Source: Bacillota bacterium
GTDB lineage: Bacteria; Bacteroidota; Bacteroidia; Bacteroidales; Bacteroidaceae
Assembly: GCA_023664625.1 (NCBI GenBank)
Contig: JAMPFD010000020.1
Coordinates: forward strand, 1 to 35,812
Direction: 5' to 3'
Length of the DNA stretch: 35,812 nucleotides
Made by a program: the position numbers and the translations under genes. The notes under the pieces are model-generated. The model made no database searches and was not told where the DNA came from. It saw only the letters and a program-made list of their open reading frames with translations. Below, one piece after another: positions 8,043 through 16,817 of this stretch (the first letter of the stretch is position 1; the number at the start of each line of letters is the position of its first letter).

Positions 8043-9596
8043 CTAATACGGCAAGTCGTCCAATCCTGAGACAGCAGGCGGGACTTCACCGGCAAGAGGA
8101 TCTGTCATACCTCCATCGAGTGCAGAACCAATAATCTCACCATCCATAGGCCCTATTCCCTCTACCGGAGCATAACGTTCATTCTTATTAGCAAAGCGCG
8201 TGAACTCACCACGGAAAGAAACAAGCACGTCCTTCGTGGCACCTTTACGGTGCTTGGCAATGATAATCTGAGCCATACCGCGCAAATCCTGCCCCGTACT
8301 GCTGTCCTCATAGATATGATAATATTCAGGACGATGCACAAACTGCACCATATCGGCATCCTGTTCTATAGAGCCTGATTCTCGGAGGTCGGAAAGCTGC
8401 GGCCGTTTGGAATCAATACCCTTTGCATCACCGTCACCACGGCTCTCCACAGAACGGTTCAGCTGTGAAAGGGCGAGGACAGGGATATCAAGTTCCTTTG
8501 CAAGACCTTTTAGAGAACCTGAGATTTTAGAGACTTCTTCCTGGCGCGAATTGAATCTCATACCGGTGGCATTCATCAGCTGAAGGTAGTCAATCATTAT
8601 TATCTTCACGCCTTTTTCCTTAACCAGACGGCGTGCCTTTGTACGCAACTCAAAGACCGACAAGCCTGGAGTATCATCTATATAGAGAGGGGCACCGTCA
8701 AGCTTGCGGAGATTCTGGTCAAGACGCGCCCACTCTTCGTTAGTCAACTGACCATTGAGAATCTTATTGCCTGGAATCTCACAGACATTGGAAATAAGTC
8801 GGTTGACAAGCTGGACGTTGCTCATTTCAAGAGAGAAGAAAGCTATCGGAATGCGGTAATCAACAGCGATGTTCTTTGCAACGGACAGGGCATACGATGT
8901 CTTTCCCATGGCAGGACGTCCGGCAATGATGACAAGGTCGGAGGGCTGCCATCCTGAAGTAACGGAGTCAAGGTCGTCAAGTCCGGACGGAATACCTGTC
9001 AGACCTCCGCTGTTTGCTGCCGCCTTCTGCAGGATTTCATACGCTTTCTTTACAACAGGATCTATCTGGGTATAGTCCTGCTTCATGTTTTTCTGCGAAA
9101 GCTGGAACAACGCACCTTCAGCCTCCTGCATGAGAAGGTCAGTGTCCACTGTCTCATCAAATGCCTTTGTCTCTATGTCACTGGCATAACTGATAAGCTG
9201 ACGCGCCATATACTTCTGGGCAAGGATACGGCTGTGGTATTCCACATTGGCAGAAGACGAGACCTTTGCCGACAGTTCTATAATATAAGGTGCACCTCCG
9301 GCCTCTTCCATCTTGCCCATCTTCCTAAGCTCCTCCGCCACTGTGATGATGTCGGCTGGACGCTCGCTCATGTTCAATGTCTGTATGGCAGTGAAGATAT
9401 GCTTATGGCGAGGATCATAGAATGTGTCAGGATGTAGCAATTCGCTGACTACTCCAAATGCTTCGGCATCTATCAGCAAAGCACCAAGTACAACCTGTTC
9501 TACTTCAACAGCCTGTGGAGGCAAATGTCCATAAGTATTGTCAATAGGAGCTTGCTGCCGCCTGCCCGTTCTGTTCGTTCCTTCTGTTGCTGGCAT
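8043..9596 (-). CDS. dnaB: Replicative DNA helicase
   Basis: DnaB is the hexameric 5'-3' helicase of the replication fork. Residues 20-130 form the N-terminal domain that binds primase (PPQAVEVEQVVLGALL, a DnaB hallmark). The RecA-like motor begins near residue 195. It carries Walker A GRPAMGKTS (226-234), Walker B IIMIDYLQLM, the SRQEEVSKIS block, and the late motif SDLRESGSIEQDADMV. At 517 residues the length is normal for Bacteroidetes, with a short acidic tail ending in LDDLPY. It is probably monocistronic, with its own -7 box at 9704-9711, and the leu operon lies downstream behind its own promoter. Confidence 0.97.
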   Translation of the reverse strand: MPATEGTNRTGRRQQAPIDNTYGHLPPQAVEVEQVVLGALLIDAEAFGVVSELLHPDTFYDPRHKHIFTAIQTLNMSERPADIITVAEELRKMGKMEEAGGAPYIIELSAKVSSSANVEYHSRILAQKYMARQLISYASDIETKAFDETVDTDLLMQEAEGALFQLSQKNMKQDYTQIDPVVKKAYEILQKAAANSGGLTGIPSGLDDLDSVTSGWQPSDLVIIAGRPAMGKTSYALSVAKNIAVDYRIPIAFFSLEMSNVQLVNRLISNVCEIPGNKILNGQLTNEEWARLDQNLRKLDGAPLYIDDTPGLSVFELRTKARRLVKEKGVKIIMIDYLQLMNATGMRFNSRQEEVSKISGSLKGLAKELDIPVLALSQLNRSVESRGDGDAKGIDSKRPQLSDLRESGSIEQDADMVQFVHRPEYYHIYEDSSTGQDLRGMAQIIIAKHRKGATKDVLVSFRGEFTRFANKNERYAPVEGIGPMDGEIIGSALDGGMTDPLAGEVPPAVSGLDDLPY

Positions 9597-9703
9597 GATC
9601 TGGATTATTTGTATTTACTGTTCTTACTGTGGTTCACAGCGGCAAGGACTTTTCATTCAAAAGCATGTCGTATTCATTGAAGTCATCCGCCGCATTTGGG
9701 CTA

Positions 9704-9711
9704 CAAAGGTA
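9704..9711 (-). promoter_or_regulatory. -7 box of the dnaB promoter
   Basis: TACCTTTG on the minus strand (9711-9704) is an exact TAnnTTTG box, 108 bp ahead of the dnaB start. The -33 region is only loosely conserved (C-rich AAG around 9730). Confidence 0.5.
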
Positions 9712-9759
9712 TAAAATTTAATTCAGAATCAAGAAAAGGAATATGAGATTTTTATCACG

Positions 9760-11262
9760 TCAGTACCTTTTTATTGGCTGTAAAGTCTTTCCATAAAGTA
9801 CGAAGACAGAAAGGGCATTGACAGCAGAAAGGCCTACAGCCACAGCCATCGTCAGGCCAAACTGGCGGTAGAACGTGCCGGAGGTTCCCGACATGAACGA
9901 GACTGGCACGAAGACAGCCATGAAGACAAGAGACGACGTGACTACAGCATTGCTTATTCCCCGTATAGCGTCAACGCTTGCTTTATACGGAGAGCGATAG
10001 CCCTGGTCAAAACACGCCTGCACTGCTTCCACAACCACTATGGAGTCGTCGACGACCGTACCGATTACCAGCACCAGGGCAAAAAGAGTTATCAGATTCA
10101 CACTGAATCCCGCTATTGCCATAAAAGCAAATGTACCGATCAATGAGACTATGATTCCGACGAGCGGGATCAAAGTGGAGCGCAGATCCTGAAGAAAAAC
10201 ATAGACAACGATGATTACCAGCAGAATTGCCTCCAACAATGTCTTGACCACTTCATGGATAGAGGCATAGAGATAGTCATTGGTATTATGCACTTGGGTC
10301 AGTTCAATACCCTTTGGAAATTCTTTTTCCGCTTTTTCAAGAAACTTATCTATCTGTTCGTTGACCTCTGTGGCATTCGATCCCGAAGTCTGGAAAACCA
10401 TACAGGTGATACCGGGCTTTACGTTAAACGCACCACAGAAAGCATAGCTATCCCTTACCTGCTCTATGTCGGCAATGTCTCTCAGCCGCAGGACTTCTCC
10501 CTGCTCCGTGGCAAGAATGACTATATCACCAAACTCCTCCGGCGTCATCTTACGGCCTTTATAGCGCATGGAGTATTGATACGTTTCTCTGGAGTTCTCA
10601 CCAAACGAACCTGTGGCAGCTTCGATGTTCTGGATCGCCAATGCAGCTGTCACATCGGCCGGAACCAGATTGTACCGGCACATCACATCGGGCTTCATCC
10701 ATATACGGATACTGTAATCGCCACCCATGATCAGCATGTCCCCCACACCGGAAATTCTGAGAATCTCCGGTTTAAGGTTTATTGCGATATAGTTTGACAG
10801 GAACGCCTCGTCATAACTGCCGTCCGGACTGTGCAGGGTGAACATCTGCAAGATGCTATTCTGTTGCTTGAATGTAGTGACACCTACCTGTGTCACTTCC
10901 GACGGAAGGGAACCCATTGCCTTGGACACCCTATTCTGGACATTCACAACCGCTATATCCGGATCTGTGCCTTGACTGAAATAAACCGTAATGGTCATAG
11001 TGCCGGCATTGGTGGCAGAAGATGTCATATAGGTCATATTCTCCACACCGTTTATGGCTTCTTCCAGCGGAGCTATGACACTTTTCTGAATTGTCTCGGC
11101 GTTTGCCCCGAAATAAGTTGTGCTTACCTGTACTGTCGGAGGGGCTATGTCGGGGAATTGCTCAACAGGGAGAGAGAATAATCCAATGACTCCGAGTATC
11201 ACAAGCATTAGTGAAATTACGGCTGAGAATATCGGACGCTTAATAAAGAAAATCAAATTCAT
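9760..11262 (-). pseudogene. RND (HAE1) efflux pump, C-terminal half missing
   Basis: The 500 residues match the N-terminal half of AcrB/MexB-type pumps, which are normally about 1040 residues long. Visible features are the first transmembrane helix after FIKRPIFSAVISLMLV, the porter-domain start LPVEQFPDIAPPTVQVSTTY (in part), NVQNRVSKAMGSLP, transmembrane helices 2-6, and the proton-relay Asp pair in GTVVDDSIVVVEAV. The reading frame leaves family similarity after VGLSAVNALS and stops a few codons later, so the second half of the pump and any outer-membrane channel gene are gone. The start is 3 nt after the stop of the fusion-protein gene, preserving the operon order. The protein cannot form a working transporter on its own. 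dnaB follows directly. Confidence 0.85.
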
Positions 11263-11265
11263 TGT

Positions 11266-12030
11266 TTATTCCCTTTCTCTGACTTTGTCTGATTCATCAC
11301 CTTCATCCACCTTTATCGGCTGACCTTCGCGGATGAGCCCTACTCCTTCACTGACAATCACGTCGCCTGCGGTGAGACCACTATGCACAATATAGTCATG
11401 ACCTCCATCCATACGCATTACTTTCACAGAGACAGCCGTTGCATTCCCGTGGATTACTTTATAGACATAGACCTTATCCTGAATCTCAAACGTAGCACTG
11501 CGGGGAATCACAATGGAGTTGCTCACCTTACGGGGAAGAATCACATTTCCAGATGTTCCGCTGACAAGAATATTGTCAGGATTCGGAAACTCTGCCCGTA
11601 TACTTGCCGTTCCGGTTTTTGTATCAACCACACCACTGATTGATTCCACACGTCCTTCATGCTCATACATTTTCTTATCGCTGAGCCTCAGCTTCAGTCC
11701 TGGCATGCTTTCAACTGTCTTTTCCATGGAACCGTATTGGCGAAGAAGTCCTAACATCTGATTCTCATTCAACGAAAAATAGACATACATTACAGAATTG
11801 TCAGAAACAGTTGTAAGCGGGTTTGGCATCTCAGGACTCACCAATGCACCTACCTTGTAAGGAAGAGTCCCGATCACTCCGTCCGAAGGGCTCTTAATCT
11901 CTGTATATGAGAGACTATTTTCCGCATTCACCTTTTGGGCTTTAGCCTGTTCCAGCTGTGCCTTTGCTGTCAGGAAAGCATTTTCTGCCGTGAGCAGTTC
12001 ATACTCAGATTTGACATTCAGGTTCGGCAT
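11266..12030 (-). pseudogene. RND periplasmic adaptor (membrane fusion protein), N-terminus missing
   Basis: The 254 residues correspond to the C-terminal two thirds of an AcrA/MexA-type adaptor: the end of the coiled-coil hairpin (NAFLTAKAQLEQAKAQKVNAE), the second half of the lipoyl domain (LSYTEIKSPSDGVIG), the beta-barrel domain and the membrane-proximal domain (SATFEIQDKVYVYKV, GLTAGDVIVSEGV). The signal or lipoprotein peptide, first lipoyl half and first coiled-coil helix, roughly 110 residues, are absent. An in-frame stop lies about 27 nt upstream of the first Met. The lost 5' end coincides with the lost 5' end of the divergent AraC gene, so one deletion explains both. Without an export signal it is presumably nonfunctional. 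Confidence 0.85.
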
Positions 12031-12577
12031 GGGAAAGTTATCCCCGTCATTCTTCTATCTCCTGAAGAAACACCCGGTAATGGACATTAATACCTCCAAC
12101 GCAAAGACCATACATCTTTTTCAGATTATCTATGACTATCATAACGATAATGAGAATTCTTTCCTTCCTACCATCATGGAAAACCTGATTCAATGTGCAC
12201 TCTATGATATCTACGACCATCTTGTCGTAAAGCAGAAATTACTGTCAACGTCACGCCGGGAGGAGCTGTTCGCAAGATTTGTCAATTTGATACACGAGCA
12301 TTGCCGCAAAGAACGCAGTGTGGCTTTCTATGCTGACAAGATGTGCATCACACCCAGATACCTTTCATATGTAGTTGCAAGCATAACAGGGCTGAAGACC
12401 AAGGATTTCATTGCACGCCATGTCATAATGGAGATTCAAGTGTTACTGGAATCCACAACTCTGTCCGTACAAGAAATTGCGGACAGGCTGAACTTTCCCA
12501 ACCAGTCATTCTTAGGTACTTATTTCAAAAAAAATACAGGTGTTTCTCCTGACCTGTACAGGAAAGAACACTCGTAA
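12029..12577 (+). pseudogene. AraC-family regulator, N-terminal third missing
   Basis: About 182 residues read from GKLSPSFFYLLKKHPVMDI, which resembles the middle of a Bacteroides AraC regulator. They include a C-terminal double helix-turn-helix: SVAFYADKMCITPRYLSYVVA, then TLSVQEIADRLNFPNQSFLGTYFKK (in pieces) and TGVSPDLYRKE. Family members have about 280-300 residues, so the N-terminal sensor domain is largely lost. The frame remains open to 11990, but that extra part is antisense to the adaptor gene. Before the deletion this regulator would have been divergent from, and probably controlled, the efflux operon. The junction is near 12028-12035. It may still be translated if a promoter lies upstream. 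Confidence 0.75.
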
Positions 12578-12626
12578 CGTCGGTAACGGAACTGACGTCT
12601 GGAGGTTATGGTGCAAAACGAAAAAA

Positions 12627-12671
12627 AATGCTTCGTAAAACGAAATATTACATTTCATATCACGAAGCGTT
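12627..12671. repeat. Hairpin after the truncated AraC gene
   Basis: AATGCTTCGT (12627-12636) pairs with ACGAAGCGTT (12662-12671), and an inner ACGAAAT/ATTTCAT stem surrounds ATTAC. The shape recalls the GGTAAC hairpins at 20411 and 31551 (arm-CGAA segments), but the sequence differs. It could be a weak terminator; no T-run follows. Confidence 0.35.
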
Positions 12672-12893
12672 ATTATTGCCAATGTGAATACTCATCTCTC
12701 TCTTCCATGCCGACAAGCACAACATTTCAAACGGAATACAAGGTACAACAACACTCATTACCCTCTATCTGCAGATTCCCGGCATTCCCATTACCCGCAC
12801 AGAGCCTTATAACAGCGATAGCAATCTGTTCTCTCTTTCTCTATCAGGCAACATTACCTGATTGCAAAAAGGAAGCCTGTACTCACCAACATA

Positions 12894-13079
12894 CTATTGA
12901 CGGGAGTATACCAGCATGTTGACCGGCTCCAGAATTGCTTTTATAACGTAGGAAATGAGTGTTGAAACAGATAGCAAAACGACAAAGATTACCACAGGGA
13001 AGCGGAAACTATATACGGAAAGCCCATAATCCCGGTAATGAAGAAGTTGTGTCACAGCCAGATGTTTGTACTGTGACAT
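12894..13079 (-). pseudogene. Possible C-terminal remnant of an FtsX-like ABC permease
   Basis: The 61 residues contain one hydrophobic helix and end EPVNMLVYSR, reminiscent of the last helix and the NPVxxLRYE tail of MacB/FtsX-type permeases (YSFRFPVVIFVVLLSVSTL precedes it). Upstream, the frame is closed within about 30 nt of the first Met and I find no further permease sequence, so at best this is a fragment. The similarity is weak and could be chance. The remainder of 12672-13260 shows no gene. Confidence 0.3.
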
Positions 13080-13264
13080 CAGAAGAAGGACTGTGTCTGT
13101 TGTTTTGTCATGATTCTATTGCACTGAATTTCTGAAGAACTCTTGTACGAATAATGTCACGGCAACGGCATCATGCTCCGGCTCAGTGCTCTTTAAGGTA
13201 TCCCTGATTAAAGGTGAGGCATGATGCCAATCTGACATCCAGATGTCTGCACCATGCAGAAACA

Positions 13265-13314
13265 AATCTGAAGGGCTGATTCCTGCGAAAACGGAATCAG
13301 CCCTTCAGATTTTC
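13265..13314. terminator. Perfect 20-bp hairpin, probable terminator
   Basis: The arms 13265-13284 and 13294-13313 are perfect inverted repeats around the 9-nt loop TGCGAAAAC. The plus strand continues TTTT; the minus strand continues TTTGTTTC. It lies about 100 bp after the asnS stop on the minus strand. Confidence 0.65.
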
Positions 13315-13320
13315 ATTGCA

Positions 13321-13396
13321 GTCACTGTGATGTGCAAAGTTCAACCATGTCAGGCCGAAGCCTTCCATCACGGTTCTCTTTGCACATCACAGTGAC
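13321..13396 (-). other. Long nested hairpin in the asnS 3' region
   Basis: A perfect 19-bp inverted repeat (13321-13339 with 13378-13396, arm GTCACTGTGATGTGCAAAG) encloses a 38-nt loop with its own hairpin AGGC-CGAA-GCCT and an AACC/GGTT pair. It starts 17 nt after the asnS stop and is followed by a second hairpin (13265-13314). It has no T-run of its own. An mRNA-end stabiliser, a small RNA or a palindromic repeat are possible readings. Confidence 0.55.
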
Positions 13397-13412
13397 GGGT
13401 ATGTCCTATTTC

Positions 13413-14834
13413 TTAGAATTCCGCATTGTTCGGAGTACGCGGGAACGGGATTACGTCACGGATGTTCTGCATACCCGTTACGAAGAGGATAAGACGCTCG
13501 AAGCCAAGACCGAAGCCGGCATGAGGGCATGAGCCGTACTTACGTGTGTCAAGGTACCATGACATATCCTTCATAGGAATGTTACGGCGCTTGATCTCTC
13601 CCATCAGCTTCTCGTAGCTCTCCTCACGTACGGAGCCACCGATAATCTCGCCGATCTGCGGGAAGAGCACATCAGTGCCCTGTACCGTTTCTTCCATCTC
13701 CTGACCCATGCAGACAGGCTTTTCGGCATCAATCTTCATATAGAATGCCTTAATCTCCTTAGGATAGTTTGTCATGATGACCGGCTTCTTGAAATGCTCC
13801 TCTACAAGATAGCGTTCGTGCTCAGATGCGAGGTCGTCTCCCCAGTTACAAGGATATTCAAACTTCTTTCCGGCCTTGACAGCCTCCTGAAGAATCTCGA
13901 TACCCTTGGTATAAGGCAAGCGTACAAACTCCGTGCCGACAACCCCTTGGAGACGTTCGATGAGTCCCTTGTCAATCATCTTGTTGAGGAACTCAAGGTC
14001 ATCCTTACAGTTGTCAAGAGCCCACTGTACACAGAACTTTATGAATTCCTCCTCAAGATCCATCAACTCTTCAAGATCCATAAAGGCTATTTCTGGCTCA
14101 ATCATCCAGAACTCTGCCAAATGGCGCGGAGTATTGGAGTTCTCGGCACGGAACGTCGGTCCGAAAGTGTAAATGCCTCCGAGAGCCGTAGCACCAAGTT
14201 CTCCTTCCAACTGTCCTGATACGGTCAGTGATGTCTGCTTACCGAAGAAGTCGTCATCATAGATAATCTGTCCGTCTTGATCTTTCTTGAGATTATAAAG
14301 GTTCTTTGTGGTAACCTGGAACATCTGCCCCGCACCTTCACAGTCGGAGGCCGTGATAAGCGGAGTATGGAAATAGAAATATCCCTTATTATGGAAGAAA
14401 GTATGAATAGCCATCGCCATGTTGTGGCGGATACGCATTATGGCTCCGAAGGTATTGGTGCGCAGGCGGAGATGTGCGTACTGACGCATATACTCGAATG
14501 TCTGTCCTTTCTTCTGCATAGGATAGTCAGCGCCGCAGAGACCATAGATTTCAATTTCGCGGCACTGGATTTCAGAAGTCTGTCCCTTGCCCTGACTCTC
14601 CACGAGCGTACCGGTTGCACAGATACATGCACCGGTGGTGATCTGCTTCAGCAGCTCAGCGTCAAACTTGTCCGCGTCACAGACCAGCTGTACATTATTT
14701 ATAGTAGAACCATCGTTAAGAGCGATGAAGTCAACAGCCTTACTGCTGCGGTGGGTACGCACCCATCCCTTTACGCAAACATCCTTGCCGAATTCTGTAC
14801 ATTGCAGGATGTCTATAACTTTTGTTCTTTTCAT
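13413..14834 (-). CDS. asnS: Asparaginyl-tRNA synthetase
   Basis: A class IIb aminoacyl-tRNA synthetase that charges tRNA-Asn. Residues 1-110 form the OB-fold anticodon-binding domain ([24 protein letters not shown] in pieces). The catalytic domain shows motif 2 around [21 protein letters not shown] (in pieces) and motif 3 [16 protein letters not shown] near the C-terminus, with the AsnRS-type ending [12 protein letters not shown]. The length of 473 is usual. It lies 125 bp downstream of the pseudouridine synthase gene in the same orientation and is probably co-transcribed. The gene is intact. Confidence 0.97.
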   Translation of the reverse strand: MKRTKVIDILQCTEFGKDVCVKGWVRTHRSSKAVDFIALNDGSTINNVQLVCDADKFDAELLKQITTGACICATGTLVESQGKGQTSEIQCREIEIYGLCGADYPMQKKGQTFEYMRQYAHLRLRTNTFGAIMRIRHNMAMAIHTFFHNKGYFYFHTPLITASDCEGAGQMFQVTTKNLYNLKKDQDGQIIYDDDFFGKQTSLTVSGQLEGELGATALGGIYTFGPTFRAENSNTPRHLAEFWMIEPEIAFMDLEELMDLEEEFIKFCVQWALDNCKDDLEFLNKMIDKGLIERLQGVVGTEFVRLPYTKGIEILQEAVKAGKKFEYPCNWGDDLASEHERYLVEEHFKKPVIMTNYPKEIKAFYMKIDAEKPVCMGQEMEETVQGTDVLFPQIGEIIGGSVREESYEKLMGEIKRRNIPMKDMSWYLDTRKYGSCPHAGFGLGFERLILFVTGMQNIRDVIPFPRTPNNAEF

Positions 14835-14959
14835 ATATGAACGTTATTTATTATATGTGTGTTCTGAAAGATGCCCTGTATCTTCAAAGGATTCGTTCCC
14901 ATGGAAGGCAAGGACAATCATATTCCGGTGACATACAGTCCTGTTCTTTCCAAAGCCCC

Positions 14960-16303
14960 TTACTCGTATGCCCCCATGCGGAGCATGTCAACTTCCTTCT
15001 CTGTAAGGAAACGCCAGTCGCCGCGACGGAGATTTTTCTTTGTAAGTCCGGCAAACTGCACGCGATCAAGCTTTATGACCCTGTAACCGAGGCTTTCGAA
15101 GATACGGCGGACAATGCGGTTCTTACCAGAATGGATCTCTATGCCGACCTGCTTCTTGTCTGTAGGGGAAGCGTATTCCACCGCATCAGCCTTTATAGGA
15201 CCGTCCTCGAGTTCAACACCTTCCGCAATCTGACTGATATCATGTGCTGTAACATTCTTGTCGCAGAAGACATGATACACCTTCTTCTTGAGGAAACGCG
15301 GATGAGTCAGCTTTGAAGCCATCTCGCCATCGTTGGTAAGAAGGAGCACACCGGTAGTGTTTCTGTCAAGACGTCCTACAGGATAAATGCGCTCAGGACA
15401 TGCATCCTTGACAAGATCCATGACAGTCTTGCGGTTCTGAGGATCATCAGACGTTGTCACATAATCCTTCGGCTTGTTGAGAAGTACATACACCTTCTTC
15501 TCTATAGATACAGGCTGGTCATGGAAGACAATCTTGTCAGAACGGAGGACTCTTGTTCCAAGTTCTGTAACAATATTACCATTGACCGTAACAAGTCCTG
15601 CCTGTATGAAGTCGTCAGCCTCGCGGCGGCTGCATACTCCGGCATTGGCAAGGAACTTATTGAGACGTATAGGAGCATTCGGGTCTATATGCGCCTCGCT
15701 GTACTCTATACGCTTCTTGTGGCTGTACTTGGCATTAGGGTCATAATCTGCGGAACGTTGTCTGCGGAAGTTTCCTCCCTGCTGGTTCCCGTAGCCGCCA
15801 CGGCTATAACCACCCTGCTGACCATAACCGCCACGGTTGTAGCCGCCACGATTATAACCGCCTTGCTGGCCGTAACCGCCATTATTGTATCGAGGACGCG
15901 GCTGGAAACCTCCCTCGCTCTGTTCACCGTCATTATTATTATAGCGAGGACGGTAACCGCCCTGCTGTCCATAGCCGCCACGGTTGTAGCCGCCACGGTT
16001 ATATGTACTTCCGCCGCCGTTATTGCCTGTATAGCGCGGACGCTGTCCGTACTGGCGGCGCTCCCCTTGCTGTCCGTTGTCATGAAGACCGGAGCCGAAG
16101 CCCTCCGGACGGAAACCACCCTCACTGTTATTACTGTAGCGAGGACGGTCCGAACCGTACTGCAGACGGACGATTCTTGTACGCGGACGCGGCTGGCGTC
16201 CCTCTGTGCTGTACTCTCTGCTAAATGCCGGCTTGCGGTAGCCCTCACGGCCACTATCCTCGAAGCCTCTCTCTGTCTTGTCTTTGTCGAATTCCTGGTT
16301 CAT
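14960..16303 (-). CDS. RsuA/RluB-family pseudouridine synthase with RG/GY-rich head
   Basis: The C-terminal 240 residues form a standard rRNA pseudouridine synthase of the RsuA/RluB/RluE/RluF group: an S4 RNA-binding domain (211-258, IRLNKFLANAGVCSRREADD), then the catalytic domain with Asp313 in GRLDRNTTGVLLL, and the late GKNRIVRRIFESLGY motif. Most likely it modifies 23S rRNA like RluB. The first 200 residues are low-complexity, rich in Gly, Arg, Tyr, Gln and Asn, with two identical RGGYNRGGYGQQGGY units (103-117 and 152-166). Such RGG-like heads could bind RNA or phase-separate; they occur in Bacteroidetes orthologues. It is transcribed toward asnS. purB lies upstream, beyond a repeat-containing gap. 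Confidence 0.9.
   Translation of the reverse strand: MNQEFDKDKTERGFEDSGREGYRKPAFSREYSTEGRQPRPRTRIVRLQYGSDRPRYSNNSEGGFRPEGFGSGLHDNGQQGERRQYGQRPRYTGNNGGGSTYNRGGYNRGGYGQQGGYRPRYNNNDGEQSEGGFQPRPRYNNGGYGQQGGYNRGGYNRGGYGQQGGYSRGGYGNQQGGNFRRQRSADYDPNAKYSHKKRIEYSEAHIDPNAPIRLNKFLANAGVCSRREADDFIQAGLVTVNGNIVTELGTRVLRSDKIVFHDQPVSIEKKVYVLLNKPKDYVTTSDDPQNRKTVMDLVKDACPERIYPVGRLDRNTTGVLLLTNDGEMASKLTHPRFLKKKVYHVFCDKNVTAHDISQIAEGVELEDGPIKADAVEYASPTDKKQVGIEIHSGKNRIVRRIFESLGYRVIKLDRVQFAGLTKKNLRRGDWRFLTEKEVDMLRMGAYE
15766..16006 (-). repeat. In-gene tandem repeats encoding GGY/RG-rich sequence
   Basis: Imperfect direct repeats, around units reading CCGCCACGGTTGTAGCCG on the plus strand, fill codons 100-180 of the pseudouridine synthase gene. 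They encode alternations of NRGGY, GQQGGY and RPRYNN. Such an array can change copy number by slippage without frameshift, since the units are multiples of three. Confidence 0.7.
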
Positions 16304-16518
16304 TGTGTTTGAAGATTAATTGATGGTCAGTTCTGAGAATGATGTGCTTTTGTCTATTTATCCATTGTATTTTCACATCTTCACATTATTGACAGAATTA
16401 CCTGTTGAAAACTTAGATTACTTACTTTTCTCAGACTCTCTCGAGCCGTCTTAGTTAAATGTTTCCTGTTTTTCTTTAGTACTTTCTTGTTATTCTTATT
16501 ATTTTACTTATTATGTAT

Positions 16519-16773
16519 TAAGTAACTATTGAAATTATTTTATAATATAATGTTTTCTCACTAAAACTTGTTGAATTTCATTCTACCTTTTCTCGCCATG
16601 GCAGAGTTCAAGTGAACTTAACTCTGCTCATTTGGCTTAACGAAAACGTTCTTTTTTGTCAGTTAGTGCTTGTCACTCAGTCACAATGTCCGCATTGCTC
16701 ATTCGGTTCCGTACACTAACCGCCTAAAAAACAACTGCGTTTTTAGTATAAACCAATTTCCAACAGTTACTTA
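16519..16773. repeat. MITE-like element, long copy (255 bp)
   Basis: It starts TAAGTAACTATTGAAATT and ends AATTTCCAACAGTTACTTA, inverted termini of about 18 bp. Internally it has a near-palindrome GCAGAGTTCAAG / CTTAACTCTGC (about 16602-16628) and CTAAAAA/TTTTTAG near the right end. No open frame of note is present, so it is non-autonomous. The 71-bp copy at 5992 shares both ends. It sits in the 513-bp gap between purB and the pseudouridine synthase gene; the remaining gap (16304-16518, 16774-16817) shows no gene. Confidence 0.75.
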
Positions 16774-16817
16774 TTTGAAATGAGATGTTTTTGGCTTCAC
16801 CGGCAAATATATGAGTA

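Noticed and set aside
12608..12922. Plus-strand open frame of 104 codons after the AraC remnant
   Set aside because: It runs through a hairpin and A-rich DNA, with no recognisable domain, signal peptide or codon pattern.
15766..16006. Possible CRISPR array
   Set aside because: The repeats are in-frame, imperfect, without unique spacers of constant length, and lie within a coding gene; no cas gene is present.
15521..16312. Hydrophobic, Ala/Val/Thr-rich plus-strand frame of 263 codons
   Set aside because: It is the antisense shadow of the GGY/RG repeats of the pseudouridine synthase gene; the apparent membrane protein is a composition artefact.
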